From: Pseudomonadota bacterium
GTDB taxonomy: Bacteria > Pseudomonadota > Gammaproteobacteria > Burkholderiales > JABEVD01
Reading direction: 5' to 3'
NCBI GenBank assembly: GCA_021835845.1
Contig: JAKBJU010000006.1
Coordinates: 59,706 to 123,705 of the forward strand
Length of the DNA stretch: 64,000 nt
Made by a program: the position numbers and the translations under genes. The notes under the pieces were generated by a model, which ran no database searches, was not told the origin of the DNA, and saw nothing but the letters and a program-made list of their open reading frames with translations. Shown piece by piece: positions 16,282 through 25,096 of the stretch. How positions within the stretch are numbered: position 1 is the stretch's first letter; every line of letters begins with the position of its first letter.

Positions 16282-17675
16282 TTCCCCCCCGGCATCGTCA
16301 TCGACTTGAGATCGAACATCGCCTCCAGCTCCTCGGCTGCAAAAAACCCGGCTGCCGCCTCCCGGATAGAAATGCCCTCGCTGGAAGCCTTTTTCACCAG
16401 GGTGGTCGCCCTGTCGTAGCCGATTATTGGGACGAGGCAGGTTCCCGTCATGAGGGAGCGTCCTGCCAGGGTTTCGCAGCGGCCGCGGTCGACTTCGAGC
16501 CCGGGAAGGAGTTTCTCGCAAAGAAGCCGGGCAGACTCCGAAAGCAGCCTCGAGGATTCGATCAGGGCATCGCCCATGAGCGGCATCGCGACATTGAGTT
16601 CGAGCAGAGACCCCACCCCGCCGAAATCCGACAATGTCGCCGCGAGGTCGTTTGCAACAATCCTGACCGACATCTGGACGACAGCTTCCGGAATCACCGG
16701 ATTCACCTTTCCCGCCATGATCGACGAACCGGGCTGGATCTCGGGCAGAACAAGTTCGCCCAGGCCGCAATCGGGTCCGCTCCCCATCAGCCTGATGTCG
16801 TTGGCGATTTTCGAAAGGCTCGCAGCGACGGTCCTGAGCGCGCCCGAGTAGTGAAGAAGCGCATCCTTCGACCCTTGCGCCTCGAAATGATTTGCCGCTT
16901 CGAAAAACGGCATTCCTGCAGCATCCGAAAGCATTTCCGCGACCCTCGACCCGAATTCCGGATGGGTGTTGATCCCGGTCCCCACCGCGCTTCCCCCTAT
17001 CGCCAGAAACTTCAGCCCGTCGAGAGCAGATTCGATTCGCGCGATGCCCTGCGACACCTGCTCGGAAAAGCCCGAAAAGACCTGCCCCATCCTGACAGGA
17101 GTCGCATCCATGAGGTGCGTCCTGCCCGGCTTCACGACATCGTCCCATTTTACCGCCTTCTCCCTGAGCGCCTGTTTCAACAAGTCAAGCTGGGGCAAAA
17201 GCGTGCCCCTGGCAAAAGCCGAGACTGCGAGATGGAGGGCCGACGGAAATACGTCGTTGCTGGACTGCCCCATGTTCACATGATCGTTGGGATGCACGGG
17301 ATGCTTCGCTCCCCTGGGGATGCCCAGAATCTCGTTCGCCCTGTTCGCGATCACCTCGTTCGCGTTCATGTTGGTGCTGGTGCCCGATCCCGTCTGAAAA
17401 AGGTCCAGCGGGAAATGGTTGTCGAGGCGGCCGGATGAAACCTCTTCGGATGCCTTCACCACCAGCCCGGCGAGCTCCGGATCGAGCTTGCCCAGATCGC
17501 GGTTGGCCGCAGCGCAGCAGCCCTTGACGAGTCCGAGCGCATGGATGACATCGAAAGGGATGGGGCGAGCGCTGTTCGCGAAATTGCGCCTGCAGCGCTC
17601 AGTGCCCGCCCCCCACAGAGCCCACCCGGGCACCGCCACGGGCCCCATGGAATCGGACTCTTCCCTGAATTCCAT
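16278..17675 (-). CDS. fumC: Fumarate hydratase class II
   Basis: 465 residues, the class II length, with N terminus EFREESDSMGPVAVPGWALW aligned to the usual FumC start. It carries the fumarase/aspartase signature GSSIMAGKVNPV (around residue 320), TGSGTSTNMNANEV and the GRTHLMDATPV segment. No Fe-S cysteines are needed in this class. It interconverts fumarate and malate in the TCA cycle. The ATG directly abuts the stop of the 32-aa microprotein, and its stop overlaps the next gene, so three genes are tightly coupled. Confidence 0.95.
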   Translation of the reverse strand: MEFREESDSMGPVAVPGWALWGAGTERCRRNFANSARPIPFDVIHALGLVKGCCAAANRDLGKLDPELAGLVVKASEEVSSGRLDNHFPLDLFQTGSGTSTNMNANEVIANRANEILGIPRGAKHPVHPNDHVNMGQSSNDVFPSALHLAVSAFARGTLLPQLDLLKQALREKAVKWDDVVKPGRTHLMDATPVRMGQVFSGFSEQVSQGIARIESALDGLKFLAIGGSAVGTGINTHPEFGSRVAEMLSDAAGMPFFEAANHFEAQGSKDALLHYSGALRTVAASLSKIANDIRLMGSGPDCGLGELVLPEIQPGSSIMAGKVNPVIPEAVVQMSVRIVANDLAATLSDFGGVGSLLELNVAMPLMGDALIESSRLLSESARLLCEKLLPGLEVDRGRCETLAGRSLMTGTCLVPIIGYDRATTLVKKASSEGISIREAAAGFFAAEELEAMFDLKSMTMPGGK

Positions 17676-17774
17676 TCAGTGTCCCGCAAAAAAGACCAAT
17701 CCGACAAAGGCGAATATCAGGGTCATCAGGATAAAAGCCCATATGCTGCGCAGTGCATCTGTAAATGTTTCCAT
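17676..17774 (-). CDS. Single-span membrane microprotein, 32 aa, upstream of fumC
   Basis: Too short for the ORF track. The sequence METFTDALRSIWAFILMTLI continues FAFVGLVFFAGH. Nearly all of it from residue 11 on is one hydrophobic helix. A strong GGGAGG lies five bases before the ATG, and the TGA stop is immediately followed by the fumC ATG. These two facts make it a probable real gene rather than a chance ORF. Function unknown; small proteins of this type often modulate a membrane partner. Confidence 0.66.
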   Translation of the reverse strand: METFTDALRSIWAFILMTLIFAFVGLVFFAGH

Positions 17775-17905
17775 TTTTTCCTCCCGAAGCAGGTTGATAC
17801 TTCAATAATAGGAGCTTTTCTCAATAACTCAATCCGGCTATGAAATGGGGAATTTTGCGTGTACCATGCCAGATTCGGAAAAGTGGCCGTAGCTTCGTAT
17901 TTGCC

Positions 17906-18829
17906 ATGCCTGCAATCCTGCTGATCAAGACCTCGTCGATGGGGGATGTCATCCACAACCTGCCTGTCGTCAGCGACATCGCGAACCATTATCCGAATGC
18001 AACGATAGACTGGGTGGTCGAGGATGCTTTCGCCGCCATTCCCGCCCTGCATCCCGCCGTTAGAAACGTCATTCCGGTGGCGATCAGGCGCTGGCGGCAT
18101 TGCCCGTTCGGCAGTTCCACGAGAAGCGAATTCGCGCAATTCCGGGAAGCGATCCGGGAAGAACGATACGATCTCGTCATCGACACCCAGGGGCTCTTCA
18201 AAAGCGCGATGATTTCGAAGTTCGCGCAGGGCGCTCGCTGCGGCTTCGACAGGAAAAGCGCGCGCGAGCCCCTCGCATCTTTCTTCTACGACGAGAAGAA
18301 ATTCGTCGAAAAAAGCTTCCATGCCGTAACGAGAAACAGGATGCTCGCAGCTTCCTGCCTCGGCTATTCGGTAGACTCCCCCCCTGACTATGGCATAACC
18401 CTGGGGACGGAAAAGGGGAGTTATGCCGTACTGCTGCATGCCACCAGCCGGGCCGACAAGCTGTGGAAGGAAGCGAACTGGATAGCACTCGGAAGACAAC
18501 TGGGCATGAGGACCGTCCTTCCGTGGGGAAGCCTGGAAGAGAAAATGAGAAGCGAGCGCCTCGCGGCGGCAATTCCCGGCGCTGCCGTCCCCGAAAAACT
18601 GTCATTGCGTGACGCGGCGCAGCTCCTCGCAGGGGCGAGCGTCGCCTTTGGAGTGGACACCGGACTCGCCCATCTCGCGGCGGCCCTGCGCATTCCCGTG
18701 ATCGGCATATACTGTTCGACCGACCCCGGTCTCACCGGAATCCTGACTGCCGGCAAGGGGGTCAATCTCGGCGGCAGAAACGGGCCGCCTTCGGTCGAAG
18801 AGGCGCTCTCTGCCTGGAAAAATCTGTGA
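17906..18829 (+). CDS. waaC: Lipopolysaccharide heptosyltransferase I
   Basis: 307 residues from the ATG at 17906 (MPAILLIKTSSMGDVIHNLP), which is the family N terminus; the track's longer start adds 22 unrelated residues. It is glycosyltransferase family 9, with the GDVIHNLPVV loop, HATSRADKLW and the C-terminal GVDTGLAHLAAAL nucleotide-sugar site. It adds the first L-glycero-D-manno-heptose to Kdo2-lipid A at the inner face of the cytoplasmic membrane. It overlaps waaA by GTGA, so both inner-core enzymes are co-translated. Confidence 0.92.
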   Translation: MPAILLIKTSSMGDVIHNLPVVSDIANHYPNATIDWVVEDAFAAIPALHPAVRNVIPVAIRRWRHCPFGSSTRSEFAQFREAIREERYDLVIDTQGLFKSAMISKFAQGARCGFDRKSAREPLASFFYDEKKFVEKSFHAVTRNRMLAASCLGYSVDSPPDYGITLGTEKGSYAVLLHATSRADKLWKEANWIALGRQLGMRTVLPWGSLEEKMRSERLAAAIPGAAVPEKLSLRDAAQLLAGASVAFGVDTGLAHLAAALRIPVIGIYCSTDPGLTGILTAGKGVNLGGRNGPPSVEEALSAWKNL

Positions 18830-20070
18830 ACCGCTTCCTCTACACCCTGCTGCTCTACGCCATGCTCCCTTTCGCATTGGGGAGACTGCTGCTGCGGGGA
18901 AGAAAGCAGCGAGCCTATCTCTCCCACGTCCAGGAACGTTTCGGCTTCTACGATCCGAAGCCTCCCGGCAGAATCATCTGGCTGCATGCTGTATCCGTTG
19001 GGGAGACGAGGGCCGCAGCTCCGCTCATCGACAAGCTGATCGAATCCAACCCCGATTGCAGCATCCTGATCACCCACATGACTCCGACGGGGCGCGAAAC
19101 CGGCGAGAAGCTCTTCGGGGGGCGGGCATTGATCCGCTACCTGCCTTACGATTATCCTTTTGCAATGCGGCGCTTTCTGAACCATTTCAGGCCCTCGGTC
19201 GGCCTTTTGATGGAAACCGAGCTCTGGTTCAACCTGATCCATTTGTGCAGGGTAAGCGGCATTCCCCTGTTCCTCGTCAATGCGAGGCTTTCCGAGAAGT
19301 CGCTGCAGCGCTACCTGAAATTCGAGAATCTGGCGCGCCGCAGCCTGGCCGAGCTTGCCGGAATCGCCGCCCAGACGAAGGCAGACGCAGAAAGGCTGGC
19401 AATGCTTGGCGCAAAAGACATGGCGATATGCGGCAACCTGAAATTCGATGTGCATCCGCCTCGGGAAATTCCCGACTTCCGGAAACTTCTCGACGAGCGG
19501 CCGGTTTTCCTCGCCGCGAGCACCCGGGAAGGCGAGGAGGAATTGATACTGGATGCATTCGAAAGAAACGAGGGAATCCTGATAATCCTCGTTCCGCGTC
19601 ATCCGCAGCGCTTTACCGAAGTCGAGAACCTGCTGAAGGCCAAAAGAATTTCCTACGTGAAAAGAAGCGAAAACAGGCAGATCAACTCCCGGACACGGGT
19701 CTTTCTCGGAGACAGCATGGGAGAGATGTTCGCGTATTACGCCTCGTCCGACTGCGCCTACGTAGGGGGGTCCCTGCTGCCTCTGGGGGGGCAGAACCTG
19801 ATCGAGGCGGCATCTCTCGGGAAGCCGGTTCTGCTCGGCCCGCACACCTTCAATTTCGAGGAGGCCTCGAAACTGGCGCTGGAAGCCGGTGCCGCAATCA
19901 GGGTCGAAAATGCGGATCAGCTCGCAAGCGAAGCCGCCGCGCTGCTCGGAAATCCGGAGAGGCTTTCGGCAATGGGAAAGGCCGGGCTCGAATTCGCCGA
20001 GCAAAACCGGGGCGCTGCGCAGAAAATCCTGGAACTGATCGAATCCAGCAGAGCCACCGGAAAGTCCTGA
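18826..20070 (+). CDS. waaA: 3-deoxy-D-manno-octulosonic acid (Kdo) transferase
   Basis: 414 residues with a GTG start overlapping the waaC stop (GTGA). The N-terminal membrane-anchoring helix (NRFLYTLLLYAMLPFALGRL) is followed by WLHAVSVGETRAAAPL and, near residue 115, LLMETELWFNL, hallmark WaaA segments containing the catalytic glutamate. The C-terminal half has GGSLLPLGGQNLIEAA for CMP-Kdo binding. It transfers Kdo to lipid A precursor. It converges on cphA with a 4-bp gap. Confidence 0.93.
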   Translation: MNRFLYTLLLYAMLPFALGRLLLRGRKQRAYLSHVQERFGFYDPKPPGRIIWLHAVSVGETRAAAPLIDKLIESNPDCSILITHMTPTGRETGEKLFGGRALIRYLPYDYPFAMRRFLNHFRPSVGLLMETELWFNLIHLCRVSGIPLFLVNARLSEKSLQRYLKFENLARRSLAELAGIAAQTKADAERLAMLGAKDMAICGNLKFDVHPPREIPDFRKLLDERPVFLAASTREGEEELILDAFERNEGILIILVPRHPQRFTEVENLLKAKRISYVKRSENRQINSRTRVFLGDSMGEMFAYYASSDCAYVGGSLLPLGGQNLIEAASLGKPVLLGPHTFNFEEASKLALEAGAAIRVENADQLASEAAALLGNPERLSAMGKAGLEFAEQNRGAAQKILELIESSRATGKS

Positions 20071-20074
20071 CGCT

Positions 20075-22648
20075 TCAGGCCGCCATGAAGCCGCGTTCCG
20101 CAACGCGACAGGCAATATGCTGCAGCGCTTCTTCCACCTGGTCGATCAGGACGAGGCAAACCTCGCCCTGCTTGAGGTGCGAGAACGCATGATCGATGGC
20201 CAGGAATTCGCCTCGTATTTCGCTGACTCTCCTCGTTCTGGATGCGCCGGCAAGCCCTTCCCGGAGCAACTTCAGCACTTCGCCGTCCTCTCGCCCGCGC
20301 TGGCACTTGTCCTGATAGAGCACTACCTCGTCGAAGGCTGCGCCCATAATTTTCGCCTGGTTCCTGATGTCCTCGTCGCGGCGATCGCCGGCTGCGCTGA
20401 TCACGGCCACCCTGCGCCTTGCGGGGATGGCATCCACGGCCTTCACCAGGGCCAGGATCGCATCGGGATTATGACCGTAGTCGGCGATGACCGTGGCGCC
20501 GCGGTAGTCGAACAGATTGAAACGGCCCGGCGTCGTTGCGGGAGCGTTCTCGAACCCGGAAAGCCCGGCCCTGAGAATCTTCCAGTCGATGCCCATCGCC
20601 CAGGCCGCGGCTACCGCAGCCATGGCATTTTCGACCTGGAAGAAAATGGTGCCGTCGCGCGTCAGCGGGACCTCTTGCCACGGAATGAATTCCTCGAATC
20701 CGCCTTCCACGGCATGGATGCCCTTTTCCGTCGAAAAGACCGCGCGCCGTCTTTCGGCGCGATGCGCGGCGATGACCGGGTGATGCGGGTCGCTGCAGAA
20801 ATAGATCACCTGGCCTGGGCAGGAATCGGCCATGGCCGCCACCAGCGGGTCTGCCGCATTCAGCACGGCGGTCCCCCGGGGCGAAACATTTCTCACGATC
20901 ACCTGCTTGACTGCGGCAAGCTCTTCGACGGTGTTGATGTGGGACAAGCCCAGATGATCGCCCATCCCGATATTGGTCACAACTGCGACGTCGCAGCGGT
21001 CGAAAGCCAGCCCTTCGCGCAACACGCCTCCCCTTGCGGTCTCGAGCACGGCCGCATCCACGTCGGGATGGAGGAGAACATTGCGCGCGCTCTTGGGGCC
21101 GCTGCAGTCACCGGTATCGATGCGCCTGCCGTCGATATAGACGCCGTCGGAATTGGTCATGCCGACGCGCAGGCCATTGCTGCCCAGCAGATGCGAAATC
21201 AGGCGCACCGTGGTGGTCTTGCCGTTGGTTCCTGAAACTGCGACCAGCGGAATGCGTCCGGTCTCGCCTTCCGGGAACAAGGCGGAGACGATGGCTTCCC
21301 CCACCGGCCTTCCCTTCCCGAACGAGGGATGGAGATGCATGCGCAGCCCCGGCGCAGCATTGACCTCGACAATGGCGCCCCCCTGTTCTTCCAGCGGGAA
21401 GTGCATGCTGGGGCAAACGATGTCCACGCCGCAAATTTCCAGTCCGACCATCTGGGCAGCTGCGACTGCGCGGGCGGCGATTTCGGGATGAACGTCGTCG
21501 GTCACGTCGGTCGCAGTCCCGCCCGTGGAAAGGTTGGCATTGTTGCGCAGCACGACGCGCTCGCCTTCGCGGGGAATCGAGTCTGCGTCCAGACCGTGGC
21601 GAGCCAACGTGGCAAGCGCGATCTCGTCGAGGCGAATCCGGGTCAGGGAAGTGGCATGGCCGTCGCCCCTCAGGGGATCGCTGTTGATCTTTTCGACGAT
21701 CTGCCGGATGCTGTGCACGCCATCGCCGACGAGATGGGGAGGGTCGCGCCGGGCTGCGGCAACCATGGCATCCCCGACCACCAGAAGGCGGAAATCGCTT
21801 CCGGGCAGATAACGCTCCACCAGAACCTCGTCCCTGACCCGGGAAGCGGCGGCATAGGCGGCCATCACTTCATCCCGGCTGGACACGTTGACGGCTATGC
21901 CCTTCCCCTGGTTGCCGTCGCGGGGCTTGACCACGACAGGGGTGCCTATCTCGCAGGCCGCCGCCCAGGCGTCTTCCGCATCGGAAACAGCCCGTCCTTC
22001 GGGGACCGGCACTCCGGCTGCATCCAGCAGCATCTTGGTAAGTTCCTTGTCTTGCGCGATGGATTCTGCGATGGCGCTGCAGTTGTCCGTTTCCGCAGCC
22101 TGGATGCGGCGCTGGCGGCTGCCCCACCCGAACTGAACCAGGCTGCCTTCGGTGAGCCTGCGGCAGGGAATCCCTCGCTCGACGGCCGCCGAAACGATGG
22201 CGCCGGTGCTGGGACCGAGGCGCACTTCCTCGTCCAGTTCGCGCAGTTCGGCAAGCGCTTCGGCAAGATCGAATGGCGTGTCTTCGAGCGCCGAGCGGCA
22301 AAGATCGGATGCCATGGCGAAGGCCCTGCGTCCGACCGCCTCTTCGCTGTATTCGACCACCACGCGGTAGACACCGGCTTCCATCGTAGGGACGGTGCGG
22401 CTGAAGGTCACCTGACTTCCCACCTGAGCCTGCAGTTCCAGGGCGACAGCCTCCAGAACATGGGCAAGGGTCGCTGTGCCTTCATCGAGTGCGCCCATCG
22501 CAGGGAAACGCTTTCGCAGGCGCGCCTCGAATCCGGGCATGGCCAGAATGGATTCTTCGGAACGAAAACAGGAAACCACGGCCTCGATGGCGGTATGCCT
22601 GCTCCAGAGATTGGGACCCCTCAGAGCCCGAATGCGGGATATGTCCAT
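20075..22648 (-). CDS. cphA: Cyanophycin synthetase
   Basis: 857 residues in three parts: an N-terminal domain (1 to about 160), an ATP-grasp domain with VVKPRDGNQGKGIAV near 240, and a Mur-ligase-like domain with an intact P-loop VSGTNGKTTTVRL near 480 and its full C-terminal lobe (PGRFNLFDYRGATVIADYGH). It makes multi-L-arginyl-poly-L-aspartate from Asp and Arg with ATP, a cytoplasmic nitrogen reserve. It follows cphA' by 9 bp. No cyanophycinase (cphB) lies in the window. Confidence 0.95.
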   Translation of the reverse strand: MDISRIRALRGPNLWSRHTAIEAVVSCFRSEESILAMPGFEARLRKRFPAMGALDEGTATLAHVLEAVALELQAQVGSQVTFSRTVPTMEAGVYRVVVEYSEEAVGRRAFAMASDLCRSALEDTPFDLAEALAELRELDEEVRLGPSTGAIVSAAVERGIPCRRLTEGSLVQFGWGSRQRRIQAAETDNCSAIAESIAQDKELTKMLLDAAGVPVPEGRAVSDAEDAWAAACEIGTPVVVKPRDGNQGKGIAVNVSSRDEVMAAYAAASRVRDEVLVERYLPGSDFRLLVVGDAMVAAARRDPPHLVGDGVHSIRQIVEKINSDPLRGDGHATSLTRIRLDEIALATLARHGLDADSIPREGERVVLRNNANLSTGGTATDVTDDVHPEIAARAVAAAQMVGLEICGVDIVCPSMHFPLEEQGGAIVEVNAAPGLRMHLHPSFGKGRPVGEAIVSALFPEGETGRIPLVAVSGTNGKTTTVRLISHLLGSNGLRVGMTNSDGVYIDGRRIDTGDCSGPKSARNVLLHPDVDAAVLETARGGVLREGLAFDRCDVAVVTNIGMGDHLGLSHINTVEELAAVKQVIVRNVSPRGTAVLNAADPLVAAMADSCPGQVIYFCSDPHHPVIAAHRAERRRAVFSTEKGIHAVEGGFEEFIPWQEVPLTRDGTIFFQVENAMAAVAAAWAMGIDWKILRAGLSGFENAPATTPGRFNLFDYRGATVIADYGHNPDAILALVKAVDAIPARRRVAVISAAGDRRDEDIRNQAKIMGAAFDEVVLYQDKCQRGREDGEVLKLLREGLAGASRTRRVSEIRGEFLAIDHAFSHLKQGEVCLVLIDQVEEALQHIACRVAERGFMAA

Positions 22649-22657
22649 AATGTTCCT

Positions 22658-24862
22658 TTACGCTCCAGCAGTATCGAAAGATTCAAGCCCCGCGCGGATC
22701 AGTTCCGGCGCAAGATCCAGGGCCCAGGCGGCGGCTATTCCGGCCAGCATGGCAGGTTCGCCATCGGGCAGGGATGCGGCGTCGATGAGCGCGGTTTCCG
22801 CGCCCCCCCGAGCCAGCACGACCTTCCCCTCGCGCAGGGTGACTGCGCGCCCTCCCGCCGATAGATGCGCGGCAAGCGGAGACGCTTCCGGGGAAGGAGA
22901 ATAATAGATCACCTCGCCGTCGCAGAATTTCGCCATGTCCGCCACGCGGGGATCGGCAGCATTGAGCACGGCAGCCCCGGTCGGCAGCACCACGTCGACC
23001 TGGGTGCGCAGCGCACTCGCCATCTGGTCGGCATTCAGGATGTCGAATTCTTCCATGCGGAGTTCCGGTGAAATTTCGGTGACGACGCCGACCTGGCAGC
23101 GGTCATAAGCCAACCCCTCCCCGAGCAGGGTGCGCGGGCCGTTCTCGAATACCGCCGCATCCACGCCCGGGTTGAGCAGCACCTTGCGCATGGAGGACCA
23201 GTCGGTGCGATTTCCGCGCTTCACCCATCTGCGCCCCTGGAAAAGCCCCTCTGAGCAAGCCATGCCGACGCGCCTGCCGTCCAGCTGAAGCAGCCATGCG
23301 ACGAGCCTGGCCAGAAGACCGTTGTCGCCTGTGCCGGCAATGCCCACGACAGGAATTCGCCCGAATTCGCCCTCGGGAAAGAGACTGTCCACGATGGCCC
23401 GCCCTACCGGCTGCGGCTCGCCCTCAGCGGGCTTCAGATGCATCAGGAGGCCGGGGCCGGCGTTGACTTCGACGATGGCGCCATTCTGCTCGGCAAGCGG
23501 CCGAGAAATGTCCGTTGCCAGAAGATCCACCCCGGCGATATCGAGCCCGACTATCCTTGCAGCCAGCGCCGCCATTTCGGCGGTTTCCGGGTGAACCTTG
23601 TCCGTCACGTCGAATGCGACGCTGCCGTTGCGCTGGACCAGGACGCGAACGCCCTGGTCTGGCACGGAGTCCGGCTTCAGGTCCTGCCGCTGCAATTCGA
23701 GTCGAGCGGACGAATCCAGGCGCACGAGATTGAGGGGGTGCTCTTCCGAGCTGCCGCGCAGCGGATTGCTGTTGATCTGGATGTCGATCAGTTCGGCGAT
23801 GCTGTCTCGCCCGTTTCCAGTAACGAAGGTTTCCTCCCCGCGTGCAGCAGCGGCAAGGCGTCCCCCAACGATCAACAGGCGATGCTCGATGCCGGGGACA
23901 AAGCGCTCGACGATGACGCCGCTGCCTTCTTCCCTCGCCACTTCGAAAGCCGCCTCGATCTGCTCGCGCGTTTCGAGATCGATGAAAACACCCCTTCCAT
24001 GGTTGCCGTCGGAAGGCTTGACGACGACGGGCAGACCGATTTCCTCGGCTGCCTCCCATGCCTCTTCCAGCGTTCCGACCAGCCTTCCTTCCGGGACCGG
24101 AACGCCGCAATCGCCGAGCAGCCCCTTGGTGAGAACCTTGTCGCGCGAAATGCTCTCGGCTATGGCTGGCGTGGCGTCGGTTTCTGCGGTCCAGATGCGG
24201 CGCTGTCTGGCGCCGTATCCCAGCTGAACCAGATTGCCATCGTTGAGTCGGATGGCGGGGATATCCCTGTCGTCGGCCGCATCCACGATGCAGGCGGTAC
24301 TGGGGCCCAGGCAGAGCGAATCGGCCATTCGGCGCAAACGACGTCTCGTCGCATCGACATCATAGGGATGGTCATATATGGCGGCCATGACGAGATCGCG
24401 CGCCGAATCCAGGCAGGCTCTCGTGAGCGCTTCGTTGAAAGCGCGCACCACGACCTTGTAAACGCCGCGCCTGGAAGTTTCTCGCGCCTTGCCGAATCCT
24501 CCCGGCATTCCCGCAAGCCCTTGCAACTCGAGGGCGACATGCTCCAGGATATGCCCCGGCCAGGTCCCTTCCTTCAGCCTGCGCAGGAATCCGCCGCGCT
24601 CGCCGTAGCTGCAGCGGTGCTCGACGAGCCCGGGCAGCATGATTGACAGGCGCTCGTAGAATCCCGGGATGGTATCGGAGGGGAAATCCTCGAGCCCGCC
24701 GATGTCTACCCAGGCTTCCAGCACGGGACGGTAAGTCCAGATATTGGGGCCTTTGAGATAGCGCACATCGAGGAATTCGATGCTTCCCGAGACTGCCACC
24801 TGCCTTGTCTTTTCTGCCGCAAGCATGTTTTTTGCCTGAAAAATGAAAAATTGTTCATCCAA
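22658..24862 (-). CDS. cphA': Second cyanophycin synthetase-like protein (CphA'), Mur domain degenerate and truncated
   Basis: 734 residues, clearly paralogous to cphA over the N-terminal and ATP-grasp domains (VVKPSDGNHGRGVFIDLE). In the Mur-like part the P-loop position reads GIAGTGDNGLLARL: the GKT of GTNGKTT is lost, so ATP binding there is unlikely. The protein ends at the point where CphA enters its Mur C-terminal lobe, making it about 120 residues shorter. It may be a non-elongating partner or a CphA with only the ATP-grasp (arginine- or aspartate-adding) activity. Start uncertain: an in-frame ATG 12 codons later (MLAAEKTRQV) is equally possible. Confidence 0.88.
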   Translation of the reverse strand: MDEQFFIFQAKNMLAAEKTRQVAVSGSIEFLDVRYLKGPNIWTYRPVLEAWVDIGGLEDFPSDTIPGFYERLSIMLPGLVEHRCSYGERGGFLRRLKEGTWPGHILEHVALELQGLAGMPGGFGKARETSRRGVYKVVVRAFNEALTRACLDSARDLVMAAIYDHPYDVDATRRRLRRMADSLCLGPSTACIVDAADDRDIPAIRLNDGNLVQLGYGARQRRIWTAETDATPAIAESISRDKVLTKGLLGDCGVPVPEGRLVGTLEEAWEAAEEIGLPVVVKPSDGNHGRGVFIDLETREQIEAAFEVAREEGSGVIVERFVPGIEHRLLIVGGRLAAAARGEETFVTGNGRDSIAELIDIQINSNPLRGSSEEHPLNLVRLDSSARLELQRQDLKPDSVPDQGVRVLVQRNGSVAFDVTDKVHPETAEMAALAARIVGLDIAGVDLLATDISRPLAEQNGAIVEVNAGPGLLMHLKPAEGEPQPVGRAIVDSLFPEGEFGRIPVVGIAGTGDNGLLARLVAWLLQLDGRRVGMACSEGLFQGRRWVKRGNRTDWSSMRKVLLNPGVDAAVFENGPRTLLGEGLAYDRCQVGVVTEISPELRMEEFDILNADQMASALRTQVDVVLPTGAAVLNAADPRVADMAKFCDGEVIYYSPSPEASPLAAHLSAGGRAVTLREGKVVLARGGAETALIDAASLPDGEPAMLAGIAAAWALDLAPELIRAGLESFDTAGA

Positions 24863-25096
24863 AGCAAGAACCGGACCAAATAAACATATGCAAATTAATC
24901 ATGGTGATAGCGCTTTTTTTTGGGCAAAGCCCGGGGGGGAATGTCGCCGAATTGAGACAGCATTTTGATCAAAAGCCAGAAAAGTCTTTCTATTCATGGA
25001 TCGATACCTGTCTCCAAACGGCGACATCATGCTTGCCGGCAATCTTGGCGTTATACTGCAGCGCATGAAATACTCCATTTCCGGTCGCATCTCCCG
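24863..25096. promoter_or_regulatory. Divergent promoter region of the cyanophycin locus
   Basis: A 234-bp gap between cphA' and the ABC transporter. The part next to cphA' (24840-24900) is AT-rich with ATAAACATATGCAAATTAA and is the likely promoter of cphA'-cphA. No clear operator palindrome is seen. The track's ABC ORF starts inside this gap, but that N-terminal stretch is not protein-like. Confidence 0.35.

Noticed and set aside
18421-20115. 564-aa minus-strand ORF opposite waaA
   Set aside because: waaA has all family motifs on the plus strand. The shadow has no domain and no ribosome binding site.
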